Assembly (NCBI GenBank): GCA_020634565.1
Contig: JACKBN010000004.1
Span: 62,001-126,000, forward strand
Length of the DNA stretch: 64,000 nt
Source: Ardenticatenaceae bacterium
GTDB taxonomy: Bacteria; Chloroflexota; Anaerolineae; Promineifilales; Promineifilaceae
Reading direction: 5' to 3'
Below, one piece after another: positions 43,818-53,281 of this stretch. The translations under genes were made by a program, and so were the position numbers. Each line of letters opens with the position of its first letter. The first letter of the stretch is position 1. The notes under the pieces are model-generated. The model ran no database searches and was not told the origin of the DNA. It saw nothing but the letters and a program-made list of their open reading frames with translations.

Positions 43818-46081
43818 CAGGCAGGCTCCACAAGCGGCAGCTCGATGGAAAAGGTGCTGCCTACGCCCAATTCGCTGTCCACGCTTACCTGTCCCCCATG
43901 CATCTCGACAACTGTGCGCGTGATGTACAAACCCAAGCCCACACCGCGCGCGGCAAAGTTGATGTTATTGTTGGCTCGGAAGAACCGATTAAAAAGATGC
44001 GGCTTGTCGGCCGTGGCAATGCCCACGCCATTGTCCAACACATCCAGCCGCATGGTGCCGCCTTGCTCGCGCACGCATACCTCAACATGACCACCTTCTG
44101 GCGTATAGGTCAGGGCATTGCTCAGCAAATTTTCAACGGCTCTGCCCAAATGTTCGGCGTCGGCCTGCACCCAGAGGCCGCTTTCAGGCAGGGTGCTGTC
44201 CAGGGCGATCTCTTTTTGCTCAAACCGTTCCTGCCAGCGGGTCATCGCCCCATCAATCAGGCTTTGCACATTGACCTGGCGCATGTTCATAGAGATGGTG
44301 CCTGCTTCCAGCTCTGAAATGCGGATAAGCTGATCGATGTGGTGTTCCAGCTCTTCACTGCCCTTGTTGATGTAATGGATGAACTGCTTTTGGTGCTCAT
44401 CGGCGTGGCCGTTGAGCTTCACCTGCATCAGGTTGGTATACGCTTTGATAACCGTGAGCGGCGTGCGCAGCTCGTGGGAAATGCTGGTGATGAAGGCGGA
44501 TTTCAGATTGTCGGCTTCCACTTCCTGTGTAATGTCACGCATGACGATGACGTTGCCGATTGGCTCCTCGTTTTTGTCGATGACGGGCGCGGAGAGGGCA
44601 CTCAGGACGCGGTTGCCCAGCTGATACCGGCGCGGATGCTGCGTGCTGTACGACAGCGAACGCAGATCATTCAAATCCGCAATCGCGTGATTGCCATCGT
44701 TGTGACCATTGTGCGAAGGGGTTAGCTCTCGTACCGGGCCAGAAAAGAAATCTTGTGCCAGGTCGGCCAGCAGCTTTTCGGCGGCGGGATTGAGCGTGAG
44801 AATATTGTCGTTGGTATCCAGCACAATAATGCCGTCAACGATACTGTCCAGAATGGCTTTGAGCTGGCTGCGCTGCTGGTCGAGTTCCTCATTTTGGTCA
44901 GCCAGGGCAGCGGTCATCCGGTCGAAGGTGCGGGAGAGCAGGCCGATTTCATCGCTGGCGCGAATGTTTGAGCGTCGTTTGAGATCGCCGTCGGCAACGG
45001 CAACGGCCGTATCCACCAAATGTTGAATCGGGTCTGTAATGCGCCGGGCAATAAGAAAGCCGCCAATAAACACGGCCACCATCGCCAGCGAAAAAATGGC
45101 GGTGAACTGCTGCCGGCTCACGGCCACGGTGCTGACAATAAAATTGCTAGGCAGCGCCACGCTAAACATGCCAAACGACTGTCCGCGCAGCCGCCAATCG
45201 CCATAGGCCAGCACGTAAAGCTGATCCAGCACTTCTAAACGGCGTAGCGGTACTCGGTTGCTGGCGGTGCTGGCAACCAGTTCGTACTGTTCAGGTGATT
45301 CAGCCAGTTCGTTGATCACGTCGGCGTAAATTTCCGGATCATCCTGGTAGAGAGCGGTAATGCCTACTTCCCCACCGCCCAACGAGGTGTCCAGCACGTT
45401 GCCTTCTGCATCGTACAGGGTCACACGGGCCACGGCGTTAAGGGTGAGTTCCAGCATCATGCGGCGGCTGTAGGTGCCTACCATGGCCACACCCACCTGC
45501 CTGCCCTGGAAAAACATGGGCGTGACCGTGAAAATCATCAGCCCGTTTTCTGTTTCGGTAATAAAAACCTGCCGCGATCCCGCGGCATCTTCCTCATTGC
45601 GCAGCGCCTTTTGCACGGCTTCCACATCGGAGAAATCGGCGCCGCTGCGGGTGATGCCTTGCGTATCGCTGGAGTTTGTGCGCTGCCAGCCATACATTTC
45701 TACGCCAGACATATTCAGCAGCATGACGGCATCGGTGTTGCTGTTGATGATGATTTGGGGGGCCAGATCGCCCAGAGAGTCGGGGTCATTGTTGGCAACG
45801 GCCGCCGGAATACCGGTGGTGCCAATTACGGTGCGGAGGGTTTGCAGGCGTTGATCCTCGTGGCGTACCATGCCTTCGGCTACAATCTGGCCGGCATCCA
45901 GCAGCTGGTTAGAAATGCGTTCTTCCAGTGAGCTGGCGACGAGATTGGTGATCACAAAAGCGCCAACGCTAGCCACGACTAGCGTTAGTAAAAAGTACGG
46001 CAGTATAATTTTTGTACCAATGCTGAGGCCAACTTTGGTACCAGCGGTGTTGAGCCGTGTGCGCCAGTTTTGATACTTCAT
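43817..46081 (-). CDS. Membrane sensor histidine kinase (sensor, HAMP, PAS, HisKA, HATPase)
   Basis: The protein has about 754 residues. It has an N-terminal helix, an extracytoplasmic sensor of about 270 residues (probably double-Cache) and a second helix near 328-346. HAMP follows (RRITDPIQHLVDTAVAVADGD), then a PAS domain, then HisKA with ISHELRTPLTVIKAYTNLM (H536 from this start). The HATPase has ENLLSNALTYTPEGG, DNGVGI and GVGLGLYI. No response regulator gene is adjacent. Its last codon overlaps the start of the PT-rich protein gene. Confidence 0.92.
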   Translation of the reverse strand: MKYQNWRTRLNTAGTKVGLSIGTKIILPYFLLTLVVASVGAFVITNLVASSLEERISNQLLDAGQIVAEGMVRHEDQRLQTLRTVIGTTGIPAAVANNDPDSLGDLAPQIIINSNTDAVMLLNMSGVEMYGWQRTNSSDTQGITRSGADFSDVEAVQKALRNEEDAAGSRQVFITETENGLMIFTVTPMFFQGRQVGVAMVGTYSRRMMLELTLNAVARVTLYDAEGNVLDTSLGGGEVGITALYQDDPEIYADVINELAESPEQYELVASTASNRVPLRRLEVLDQLYVLAYGDWRLRGQSFGMFSVALPSNFIVSTVAVSRQQFTAIFSLAMVAVFIGGFLIARRITDPIQHLVDTAVAVADGDLKRRSNIRASDEIGLLSRTFDRMTAALADQNEELDQQRSQLKAILDSIVDGIIVLDTNDNILTLNPAAEKLLADLAQDFFSGPVRELTPSHNGHNDGNHAIADLNDLRSLSYSTQHPRRYQLGNRVLSALSAPVIDKNEEPIGNVIVMRDITQEVEADNLKSAFITSISHELRTPLTVIKAYTNLMQVKLNGHADEHQKQFIHYINKGSEELEHHIDQLIRISELEAGTISMNMRQVNVQSLIDGAMTRWQERFEQKEIALDSTLPESGLWVQADAEHLGRAVENLLSNALTYTPEGGHVEVCVREQGGTMRLDVLDNGVGIATADKPHLFNRFFRANNNINFAARGVGLGLYITRTVVEMHGGQVSVDSELGVGSTFSIELPLVEPA

Positions 46082-46151
46082 CAAGCGTAATGTTAAAAGA
46101 TTTACCAGTGGTCACGAGTAAAGGTGACGTGAAAAATAGGACTTTTGGGTG

Positions 46152-47117
46152 ATGGATCGATCATATATTGAATGGCTGCGAGAACGGGTGGGGCGGCGCA
46201 AAATATTTCTGGTTTTTGGTACGGTGGTGCTGCGAGATGAAAACGGCCGTATCTTACTCCAACGCCGCACCGACTTTGACTTTTGGGGTTTGCCCGGCGG
46301 CGTCATGGAATTAGGCGAAGATATTGAGGCATGCGCCCGGCGCGAACTGCTGGAAGAAACTGGTTTGACAGCCGGGCCGCTCCAGCTGGTGGGCCTCTAT
46401 ACAGACCCCAAATATGATGTGGTTTACCCCAATGGAGATGCAGTGCAGCAATTTACCGTTTGCCTGACCGGGCAGGTGTCTGGTGGCGCCATGCAGCCGG
46501 ACGGGGTTGAGACAACTGAGCAAGGCTTCTTTGCGCCAGCGGCGATTGCGGAGATGAATTTGCCCCTGTGGTATGCAGATATGGTGCGTGACACGGGGGC
46601 GGCGAGCTGGCCCGTCTTTTCGCTTCCGTTCACGTTGCCCACCACCGCAAACCAGATTGAGGCGGTACGGCCGTTCATCGGCCAGGAGCGTTTGATTGCT
46701 GTGGGGGCGATGGCTGTGGTGCAGGATGATCAGGGCCGCCTGCTTACCATCCGGCGGCAAGATGTGAACCAGTGGGCGCTGCCTGCGGGTTACTGCGATT
46801 TGGGGGAAAACGTGGCATATACGGCCGTACGCGAAACATTTGAGGAGACCGGTCTAGAGGTTGCGATCGAGCGGCTGCTGGGCGTGTACAGCGGTCCAGT
46901 TTTCAACTACACGCATGCCAACGGCGATCTGGTGCAGGATGTCGGCGCAGTTTTTCTGGCGCGGCAGGTGGGTGGGCAGCTTAAACGGCAGGTGAGTGAG
47001 GTGGCCGCTTTGCGCTGGCAAACACCCGCTGCGCTGTTGGCATCGCCTGACCTGGGCAGACGGCCGTTCATAACCACAATCCTGCAACATCTGGACGAGG
47101 GCACCTTTCTTTGCTAA
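46152..47117 (+). CDS. Tandem Nudix hydrolase
   Basis: The protein of about 321 residues contains two complete Nudix domains. The first Nudix box is GVMELGEDIEACARRELLEE (about residue 50-75). The second, near 210-235, has CDLGENVAYTAVRETFEE followed by TG. Each has the REx2EE catalytic core that binds Mg2+ and cleaves nucleoside diphosphates linked to another moiety. The first half begins YIEWLRERVGRRKIFLVFGT. It is divergent from the histidine kinase gene and followed, 10 bases on, by a potassium channel gene. The substrate is unknown. Confidence 0.9.
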   Translation: MDRSYIEWLRERVGRRKIFLVFGTVVLRDENGRILLQRRTDFDFWGLPGGVMELGEDIEACARRELLEETGLTAGPLQLVGLYTDPKYDVVYPNGDAVQQFTVCLTGQVSGGAMQPDGVETTEQGFFAPAAIAEMNLPLWYADMVRDTGAASWPVFSLPFTLPTTANQIEAVRPFIGQERLIAVGAMAVVQDDQGRLLTIRRQDVNQWALPAGYCDLGENVAYTAVRETFEETGLEVAIERLLGVYSGPVFNYTHANGDLVQDVGAVFLARQVGGQLKRQVSEVAALRWQTPAALLASPDLGRRPFITTILQHLDEGTFLC

Positions 47118-47127
47118 TCTCGCCTGT

Positions 47128-48117
47128 ATGAACCGTCGTGTTTTTACCCTGCTGCTGATCCCCTTTCTGCTTTTTGCCTTGGGCACGGTGGGCTACATGC
47201 TCATTGAGGACTGGAGCGTGATTGATGCCTTTTACATGACGGCCATCACCCTGACGACGGTCGGTTTTGGGGAAGTGCGTACCTTAACGACCGGCGGCCG
47301 TATTTTTACCGTTGTGCTGTTGGTGGCTGGGGTGGCCTTTGTGGCCTACGGTTTGGAATATTTGCTCACTGCCAATCTTGGTGACAGCTGGAGAAAAAAA
47401 CGCATGACGCAAACCATCGAAAATATGCAAAATCATGTGATTGTGTGCGGTTACGGCCGTGTGGGGCAGAGTGCCGTTACCTCCTTGCAAAACAGCAAGC
47501 GCCTGGTGGTGATTGTGGAGCGGGATGTGGAGAAATCGGCCGTTTTGGACGAGTTGGATTTGCCCTACTTGTTGGGGGACGCTACCAAAGATGAGGTGCT
47601 GCAACAGGCGGGCATTGATCAAGCCTGGGGCATGTTGGTTTGCACCGGCGACGATTCGCGCAATTTATTTATTGTGCTGTCGGCCCGAGCATTAAACAGC
47701 GATTTGTACATTGTCACTCGTTCGGTAGATGCCGAAAATGAACGCAAGATGCGGCGTGCCGGGGCCAATCGGGTGGTTTCTCCCTACCAGATTGGTGGGC
47801 AGCACATGGCCAATATCATTGTACGGCCGCACGTGACCGACTTTTTTGATGTGGTTACGTTGGATGGCGGCATTGAGCTGTGGGTTGAAGAGCTGGTAAT
47901 TGGCAAAGACTCTCGCCTGATCGGGCAAACCGTTGGTGAAGCCAAAATTCGCCAAACCACGGGGGTTTCTATCATTGCCATGTGGCGTGAAGGCCGATCT
48001 ACCATCCCCGATGCCCACACCAATTTGCAAATGGGCGATGAACTGATTGTCATTGGCACCCGGGAACAGCTGAGTAAGTTAGAGGAATTGACAGGTGTAG
48101 AACTGGGTCATTTGTAA
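47128..48117 (+). CDS. Two-helix potassium channel with RCK (TrkA-N/TrkA-C) domains
   Basis: The 329-residue protein has two membrane helices with a pore loop carrying the selectivity filter TVGFGE (about residues 45-50). A RCK_N Rossmann domain follows (VIVCGYGRVGQ), then a TrkA-C domain at the C-terminus (VEELVIGKDSRLIGQTVGEA, MGDELIVIGT). It resembles MthK-type channels gated by ligand or NAD. It probably forms a tetrameric K+ channel in the inner membrane. Confidence 0.92.
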   Translation: MNRRVFTLLLIPFLLFALGTVGYMLIEDWSVIDAFYMTAITLTTVGFGEVRTLTTGGRIFTVVLLVAGVAFVAYGLEYLLTANLGDSWRKKRMTQTIENMQNHVIVCGYGRVGQSAVTSLQNSKRLVVIVERDVEKSAVLDELDLPYLLGDATKDEVLQQAGIDQAWGMLVCTGDDSRNLFIVLSARALNSDLYIVTRSVDAENERKMRRAGANRVVSPYQIGGQHMANIIVRPHVTDFFDVVTLDGGIELWVEELVIGKDSRLIGQTVGEAKIRQTTGVSIIAMWREGRSTIPDAHTNLQMGDELIVIGTREQLSKLEELTGVELGHL

Positions 48118-48237
48118 GAAATAGACGAATTTTTAAAATCAAAGGGAATATTAACAAAAAGTGGTTGCCAAGCAGTTTGTGAATCTGTACTATTGGAACG
48201 GCTCACTGTATGCCAATAAAATTTGAATGGAAAAATC

Positions 48238-48615
48238 ATGACTGCAATTGAACCTGAATTCATCACCATTATTGAAGGACCGACCCCGGAATTCCGGCCC
48301 ACGCCGGTAGATTGGGTGCAATCGGTTCTGGAAGGACCAGAAGATCGTCTGGTGGCTGTTTGCCAGCTGCGTACCGGCAACGGTGAAGACATTATGGAGC
48401 GCTGCCGTAACGCCTGGAAAGACGGCCGTCCTGTGCGGCTTGATTTTCCTGATGAAATGCGCATGCGTCAGCAGCTAGATGTGATCTCCCTTCGCTTAGA
48501 GCAAAGAGACGAAGGCGAAGCGCTTATGCTGTGGGTGGCGCTGCCGCTGGATCAGATCGAAGAAATTGAGGAAATGGACGACAGCGACGAAGACGACGAT
48601 CCGTTCTTCCCCTAA
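48238..48615 (+). CDS. Small acidic hypothetical protein
   Basis: The protein is 125 residues from the ATG at 48238; an in-frame TTG at 48223 is a weaker start. It has alternating strands and helices (EFITIIEGPTPEFRPTP, WVQSVLEGPEDRLVAVCQL, DGRPVRLDFPDE) and ends in an acidic tail (EEIEEMDDSDEDDD). I do not recognise a family. It stands between a K+ channel gene and an enoyl-CoA hydratase gene on the same strand. Confidence 0.6.
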   Translation: MTAIEPEFITIIEGPTPEFRPTPVDWVQSVLEGPEDRLVAVCQLRTGNGEDIMERCRNAWKDGRPVRLDFPDEMRMRQQLDVISLRLEQRDEGEALMLWVALPLDQIEEIEEMDDSDEDDDPFFP

Positions 48616-48753
48616 ATTTCCGCTCACACATACAATTTGATAATTCATGAAGCGCAGCGCCATTTTCTGGACTGCGCTTTTGTTTTTCTTGGGGCAGTGG
48701 TAGCATAGCGTCAAATCCCAAAAGCCATCTATTTTTCCATTGAGGAGCATTTG

Positions 48754-49539
48754 ATGAGTTACGAGACAATTTTGTTTGAGGTTCAGGCTGGCGTCGCGAC
48801 GATTACGCTCAATCGCCCTCAAAAATTGAACGCCTTTAATGATCAGATGATTGATGAGACAACGGCCGCTTTCAAACAAGCCGGTCGTGATAAAGAGATT
48901 CGCTGTGTGGTCATTACCGGAAACGGCCGTGCCTTCTCCAGCGGCCAGGATTTGAGCGCTTTCACCGAACGTGCGCATGAAACAACCATCGGTGAGCATT
49001 TGCGCCACGGCTATCACAAGCTCATCAAGCAGATGATGCAGCTGGAAAAACCGATCATTGGTGCGATTAACGGCATTGCGGCCGGAGCGGCTGTGGGCAT
49101 TGCGCTGGCCACCGACATCCGCATTGCTGCCGATAGCGCCAGCTTCATGCTCGCCTTCAGCAAAATCGGCTTGATTCCGGACAGCGGTGTCAACTGGCTG
49201 CTGCCCCGGCTCATTGGCCAGGCGCGTGCCTATGAGATGGCCATCACCGCCGACCAGATTCCCGCCGACCAGGCATTGGCCTGGGGGTTGGTGAATCGCG
49301 TCGTGCCGGCTGGGCAGCTGGCCGAAATTGCTGCCGCCTGGGCCGGATCGCTGGCGGCGGGGCCCACGCTGGCTTTTGGCCTGACCAAACGGGCCATGAA
49401 CCAGGCGTGGAATACGGATTTGCCTGGCGCGCTGGAATACGAAGCCCTCGTGCAAGAAATCGCCGGGCGCAGCCACGACAATCAGGAAGGCGTTGCGGCG
49501 TTTTTGGAGAAGCGTGCCGCGCAGTTTAAAGGCGAGTGA
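48754..49539 (+). CDS. Enoyl-CoA hydratase/isomerase
   Basis: The 261-residue protein has the crotonase fold: VATITLNRPQKLNAFND, ITGNGRAFSSGQDLSAF (oxyanion-hole region) and KPIIGAINGIAAGAAVGIAL, then a helical C-terminus. The start at 48754 is six bases from a GAGGAG site. It resembles PaaG-type and ordinary hydratases that act on trans-2-enoyl-CoA. It is followed by a 3-hydroxyacyl-CoA dehydrogenase gene, so together they can run two steps of beta-oxidation or phenylacetate-type degradation. Confidence 0.88.
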   Translation: MSYETILFEVQAGVATITLNRPQKLNAFNDQMIDETTAAFKQAGRDKEIRCVVITGNGRAFSSGQDLSAFTERAHETTIGEHLRHGYHKLIKQMMQLEKPIIGAINGIAAGAAVGIALATDIRIAADSASFMLAFSKIGLIPDSGVNWLLPRLIGQARAYEMAITADQIPADQALAWGLVNRVVPAGQLAEIAAAWAGSLAAGPTLAFGLTKRAMNQAWNTDLPGALEYEALVQEIAGRSHDNQEGVAAFLEKRAAQFKGE

Positions 49540-49612
49540 TCAGTAAGCAGTGGTCAGTAGGCAGTAAACAGTGGGTTCTACTGAAAACTGAATATTGGCC
49601 ACTGAACACTTA
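49538..49612. repeat. Stuttering inverted repeat, family 3
   Basis: Units such as CAGTAAGCAGTGGTCAGTAG pair with CTGAAAACTGAATATTGG and GCCACTGAACACT. It fills the gap between the enoyl-CoA hydratase and the 3-hydroxyacyl-CoA dehydrogenase genes. Confidence 0.7.
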
Positions 49613-49627
49613 AAAAGAGGAATGGTC

Positions 49628-50476
49628 ATGAAGACAGTTGCAGTCATTGGTGCGGGTACGATGGGGGCGGGTATTGCCCAGGCATCGGCTTTGGCTGGGT
49701 ACCATGTGCTTTTATACGATGTGGCGGATGAAGTGCTGGCGCAGTCGCTAGATAATATTTGCGCCTCGATTGATAAAGGCGTGGCGCGAGGCAAGACGGA
49801 AGCGGCGACAGCGGCGGCAGCCAAAAGTGCGCTGCAAACAACAACGTCGCTGGAAACGGCCGCACAAGCTGACCTCATTATCGAAGCGGCACCGGAAAAG
49901 CTGGCCTTGAAGCGTGATATTTTTGCCACGCTGGATGCTGCCGCGCCCGCGCATACGATTTTTGGCAGCAACACGTCTAGCCTTAGCATCAATGCGCTGG
50001 CCGGGGCTGTTCATCGTGCCGACCGTTTTTTGGGCGTGCATTTTTTCAATCCGGCGCACATCATGAAGCTGGTGGAGCTGATTCGCACGGATTTCACCAG
50101 CGATGAAACGGTGGCAACCGTGCGTGACTATGTGGACCAATTGGGGAAAACGGCCGTTCTCTGCCAGGATACGCCCGCTTTTATTGTGAACCGGGTGGCA
50201 CGGCCGTTTTACGGCGAAGCGTTCCGGTTGCTGGGTGAAAACGCTGCCGATTCGGCCACCATTGACCAGCTGATGCGCTCTTTGGGCTTCCGCATGGGGC
50301 CGTTTGAACTGATCGATCTCATTGGCTGCGATGTGAATTTGGCCGTCACGCAATCCGTTTACGATGCCTATTTTCAGGAGCCTAAATATCGTCCGCACCC
50401 CATTCAACGGCGCATGGTGGAAAGCGGCCGTTTGGGGCGCAAAACGGGGCGTGGCTTTTACGAATACGATAAATAA
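49628..50476 (+). CDS. 3-hydroxybutyryl-CoA dehydrogenase-type enzyme
   Basis: The 282-residue protein begins with the NAD loop VAVIGAGTMGAGIAQASALAG. A C-terminal helical domain follows, with FLGVHFFNPAHIMKLVELI and NRVARPFYGEAFRL, typical of FadB/Hbd. The ATG at 49628 follows GAGGAATGG; the in-frame upstream ATG lies within repeat sequence. It oxidises (3S)-3-hydroxyacyl-CoA to the keto form with NAD+. It pairs with the enoyl-CoA hydratase gene upstream. Confidence 0.92.
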   Translation: MKTVAVIGAGTMGAGIAQASALAGYHVLLYDVADEVLAQSLDNICASIDKGVARGKTEAATAAAAKSALQTTTSLETAAQADLIIEAAPEKLALKRDIFATLDAAAPAHTIFGSNTSSLSINALAGAVHRADRFLGVHFFNPAHIMKLVELIRTDFTSDETVATVRDYVDQLGKTAVLCQDTPAFIVNRVARPFYGEAFRLLGENAADSATIDQLMRSLGFRMGPFELIDLIGCDVNLAVTQSVYDAYFQEPKYRPHPIQRRMVESGRLGRKTGRGFYEYDK

Positions 50477-50500
50477 TAGTTATCTGCGGATCTTGGATTT

Positions 50501-51361
50501 ATGGAGAATTTTAGCGAACAGGCAGGCACGTGGCTGCGCAGCCACGGCATAACCATCCTCATCATCCTTTTGGTGTCGTTTATTGCCTATTATTTGCTGG
50601 GCATCACCACCAAAGCACTCAGCCGTCGCATTCAGGCGATGGATGACGTGGAGGATAGTGAACTCGACCGACGAACCAAAACCATCTTCCGCGTTATTCA
50701 CAGTACGGGTGTGGTCATCATTATTGGCACGGCCACCATGATGATTTTGACTGAGATGGGCGTGGCTATCACGCCGGTGTTGGCTAGTGTCGGTTTTGTC
50801 GGGTTGGCGTTTGGCCTTGGTGCGCAAACGTTGGTGAAGGACATGATTGCCGGCCTGTTTATCCTCATCGAGGATCAGTACACGGTGGGGGACGTGGCCG
50901 AGATTGGCGGCATTACCGGCACGGTGGAGCATATGACGCTGCGGGCTACGGAACTGCGTGATTTGTACGGCACGGTGCATGTCATCCCCAACGGCGAGAT
51001 TCGCATTGTGGCCAATAAATCGCGCGACTGGTCGCGGGCCATTGTGGATGTGAACGTGACGTATGATGAAGATGTGGATACGGCCGTACAAACCCTGCAA
51101 GAAATTGGGGAAGCCATGGCCCAGGATGAAACAATGGCTCCGCTGCTTCAGGAACCGGCCATGGTCACAGGCGTGGAAGGTTTAGAGAATTGGGCTGTGC
51201 GGCTGCGCATTATGGTGAAAACCTTGCCCAACGCGCAGTGGGAAGTGCAACGTTATCTACGCCGCCAAATTCGCCTCATTTTTGCTGAAAAAGGGCTGGA
51301 ACTGGCCTTCCCCCGCCAGGATTTGCGGCTTATTAGCGACACCGCCCGTCAGGATAGTTGA
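50501..51361 (+). CDS. Mechanosensitive ion channel, MscS family
   Basis: The 286-residue protein has an N-terminal helix (ITILIILLVSFIAYYLLG), then the MscS core. Signature segments are VLASVGFVGLAFGLGAQTLVKDMIAGLFILIEDQY and VGDVAEIGGITGTVEHMTLRATELRD. The beta domain and a C-terminal alpha-beta domain follow. It is probably a tension-gated channel that releases solutes on hypo-osmotic shock. It converges on a rhodanese gene with a long hairpin between. Confidence 0.9.
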   Translation: MENFSEQAGTWLRSHGITILIILLVSFIAYYLLGITTKALSRRIQAMDDVEDSELDRRTKTIFRVIHSTGVVIIIGTATMMILTEMGVAITPVLASVGFVGLAFGLGAQTLVKDMIAGLFILIEDQYTVGDVAEIGGITGTVEHMTLRATELRDLYGTVHVIPNGEIRIVANKSRDWSRAIVDVNVTYDEDVDTAVQTLQEIGEAMAQDETMAPLLQEPAMVTGVEGLENWAVRLRIMVKTLPNAQWEVQRYLRRQIRLIFAEKGLELAFPRQDLRLISDTARQDS

Positions 51362-51371
51362 TTTTGGCATG

Positions 51372-51403
51372 GCAGAGAGCGCAGACTTTTCTGCGCTCTC
51401 TGC
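51372..51403. repeat. Perfect 14-base stem hairpin between convergent genes
   Basis: GCAGAGAGCGCAGA and TCTGCGCTCTCTGC form a perfect stem with a 4-base loop. A run of A follows on the right. It lies between the MscS and rhodanese stop codons, so it could terminate both transcripts. It looks related to the stuttering hairpins elsewhere in the window. Confidence 0.75.
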
Positions 51404-51411
51404 GAAAAAAT

Positions 51412-51852
51412 TTATTGCTCTACCTCGTAACCAGCTGCTTCCCAGGCCAGAATACCACCGTCCATATTGTGCACATTGTCAAAGCCTTGCTGGCGCAAGA
51501 AGTCGGTGATTTGCCCACTGCGATTGCCGCTGCGGCAGGTGACAATGACGGATTTGTCGGTGGGGATTTCGCTCAGGCGATTGGCAACCTCGCCCATAGG
51601 AATGAGCGTTACGCCGGGAATGTGACCCTCATCGTACTCCCACTGTTCGCGCACATCCAGAACCACCACGTCATCGCGGTCCTTGACGGAAGCAACGGTA
51701 GCCACATCAATGGTGTCAGCCAGATCCAGCACTTCGCTTAAATCGGCAGAAACGTTGGGTTCGGCGCTGGTTGTGGTTGCGGTAGTGCCTCCACAGGCAA
51801 CGGCCGTTCCCAGCATCATCAATAAAATTAAAGTCAACACAATCCGTTTCAT
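51412..51852 (-). CDS. Rhodanese-domain lipoprotein
   Basis: The 146-residue protein has a lipoprotein signal (LMMLGTAVACGG) and a single rhodanese domain: VVVLDVREQWEYDEGHIPG, then SVIVTCRSGNRSGQITDF. The active-site loop CRSGNRS fits sulfurtransferases, with its Cys at about 106. It is a smaller relative of the four-domain lipoprotein at 8348-10174. It probably binds or transfers sulfane sulfur outside the cytoplasmic membrane. Confidence 0.9.
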   Translation of the reverse strand: MKRIVLTLILLMMLGTAVACGGTTATTTSAEPNVSADLSEVLDLADTIDVATVASVKDRDDVVVLDVREQWEYDEGHIPGVTLIPMGEVANRLSEIPTDKSVIVTCRSGNRSGQITDFLRQQGFDNVHNMDGGILAWEAAGYEVEQ

Positions 51853-51882
51853 AAGGAAACCTCCAAATAATTGTTTAGTTGT

Positions 51883-52371
51883 TTAGTAAAGAAAAGGGAT
51901 GAGTTTGCGTACGCGCGTCTGGTATTCTGCGTAATCTGTATACTTTTCTTGCAGCCACTTCTCTTCCCTTCGCGATTTAATGTCAAAAAAGATAAACAAC
52001 ACGAGCGCATAAAGCAGAGCCAGCCAACCGCCGCGCAGAAGCCCCAAGCCAAATGAGCCCAGGATAATGCCGCTGTAAATGGGATGCCGTACCACGCGGT
52101 AGGCGCCATGTTCAACCATGTGGGCGTTTTCTTTGGGGCGGGGAACGGCCGTTAAATTGCTGCCCAGGCTAAACAAACCGGCAAACACCAACAGGCCGCC
52201 AATGCCGCCCACAATCAGCCCTGCCACAATACCGATGGTTCGGCCCGGCTCGTTCCAGATTGATTGCCCCGGCAGGTTGGCTGGCGCAAAGGCAACCAGT
52301 CCAAACAAGACAATCTGAACCACCACATACCATTCACCATTTGGGCCTTTCCACCAAGGTTGTTTTTGCAT
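51883..52371 (-). CDS. Isoprenylcysteine carboxyl methyltransferase-family membrane protein
   Basis: The 162-residue protein has four hydrophobic helices. The ICMT/PEMT signature is VEHGAYRVVRHPIYSGIILGSFGLGL, followed by a C-terminal EEKWLQEKYTDYAEYQTRV. These proteins use S-adenosylmethionine to methylate lipids or isoprenoid carboxylates. It lies upstream of the rhodanese lipoprotein gene on the same strand, 30 bases away. Bacterial substrates are uncertain. Confidence 0.85.
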   Translation of the reverse strand: MQKQPWWKGPNGEWYVVVQIVLFGLVAFAPANLPGQSIWNEPGRTIGIVAGLIVGGIGGLLVFAGLFSLGSNLTAVPRPKENAHMVEHGAYRVVRHPIYSGIILGSFGLGLLRGGWLALLYALVLFIFFDIKSRREEKWLQEKYTDYAEYQTRVRKLIPFLY

Positions 52372-52445
52372 TTGCTAAACTCCTCTCGTTCTGACGCAAA
52401 ATTCTAGCATAGGTTACACAGCGGGCTTTTCTTTTTACACAACTC

Positions 52446-53186
52446 TTACATTGCGTGTGCCAAAACATCCACCAGCGTTTGCATTAGGGCAATGGTTTGG
52501 CTAACTGGTTGGGCAGGCTGGCTTGAGGGCCTGGTGAGGGGCGTAGACGGCCGTTTCTTCACCACCCGTACACTGGAACACAGCTCAATTTGCAGGGCAG
52601 ATACGCCTAGCTTTTGCGACACAAAGCGGGTGATGGTGTGGTTGGCCACGCCGCCCGTGAAGCGGGAATGGTTCAGCACAAAATGATCCCACCGCAGTTG
52701 AGAAAAAGCGCTGGCCTCATCTTCGTCAGTTTGGGTAAGCCGCTCCGCTACCGTTTGCAGAATCAGTGGCTCCTGGTCCGGACAGGAACGGCCGTTTATG
52801 CTGCCCAAAGCCACTCCGATTTTATGCTGGTCTGACATGCCGTGTAAATCCAGCACAAACTGGATATCGTGGGTGCGTATGATCTCTTGCAAGCCTTGTT
52901 TATACGGGCTGTCTTCATCCCAATTGGGATCATCAGCCGAGCGGTAGCGGCTGTAAAAAGCGTGCGCTCCCGTTGTTTCGGCCAGCAGATGGGCTAGCGC
53001 CCCGGTGAACCCTTCCTCTTTTTTAAGGCGACGGCAGCGCGTGTGGACTGTGGCGTGCGGGGCGGAGATGAGGATGGGTAGCTCGCCCGGCTGATGGGTA
53101 TACGGCCGTTCCCCTTCCGGTGCAAAAGTGAGAGGAGAAACGGCCGTTTCCAATTCAATCAAACGCTCAAGCAAAGAGAAACTCAT
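52446..53186 (-). CDS. N-formylglutamate amidohydrolase-like protein
   Basis: The 246-residue protein has LPILISAPHATVHTR near the N-terminus, YSRYRSADDPNWDEDSP, then QFVLDLHGMSDQHKIGVALG. These resemble the zinc ligands and core of the N-formylglutamate deformylase/HutG fold. Later VSALQIELCSSVR fits the family's final motif. It probably hydrolyses an amide; formylglutamate as substrate is not shown, and no hut genes are near. It is divergent from the Mrp ATPase gene. Confidence 0.75.
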   Translation of the reverse strand: MSFSLLERLIELETAVSPLTFAPEGERPYTHQPGELPILISAPHATVHTRCRRLKKEEGFTGALAHLLAETTGAHAFYSRYRSADDPNWDEDSPYKQGLQEIIRTHDIQFVLDLHGMSDQHKIGVALGSINGRSCPDQEPLILQTVAERLTQTDEDEASAFSQLRWDHFVLNHSRFTGGVANHTITRFVSQKLGVSALQIELCSSVRVVKKRPSTPLTRPSSQPAQPVSQTIALMQTLVDVLAHAM

Positions 53187-53281
53187 GAAAATGATTATAG
53201 AACAGCTTTATTTTCTTGACCCCTGGCTGACATTCCGGTTGAATACGTTTCGTTAAAGGTTGCCAATAGGCAAGGAGGTTT

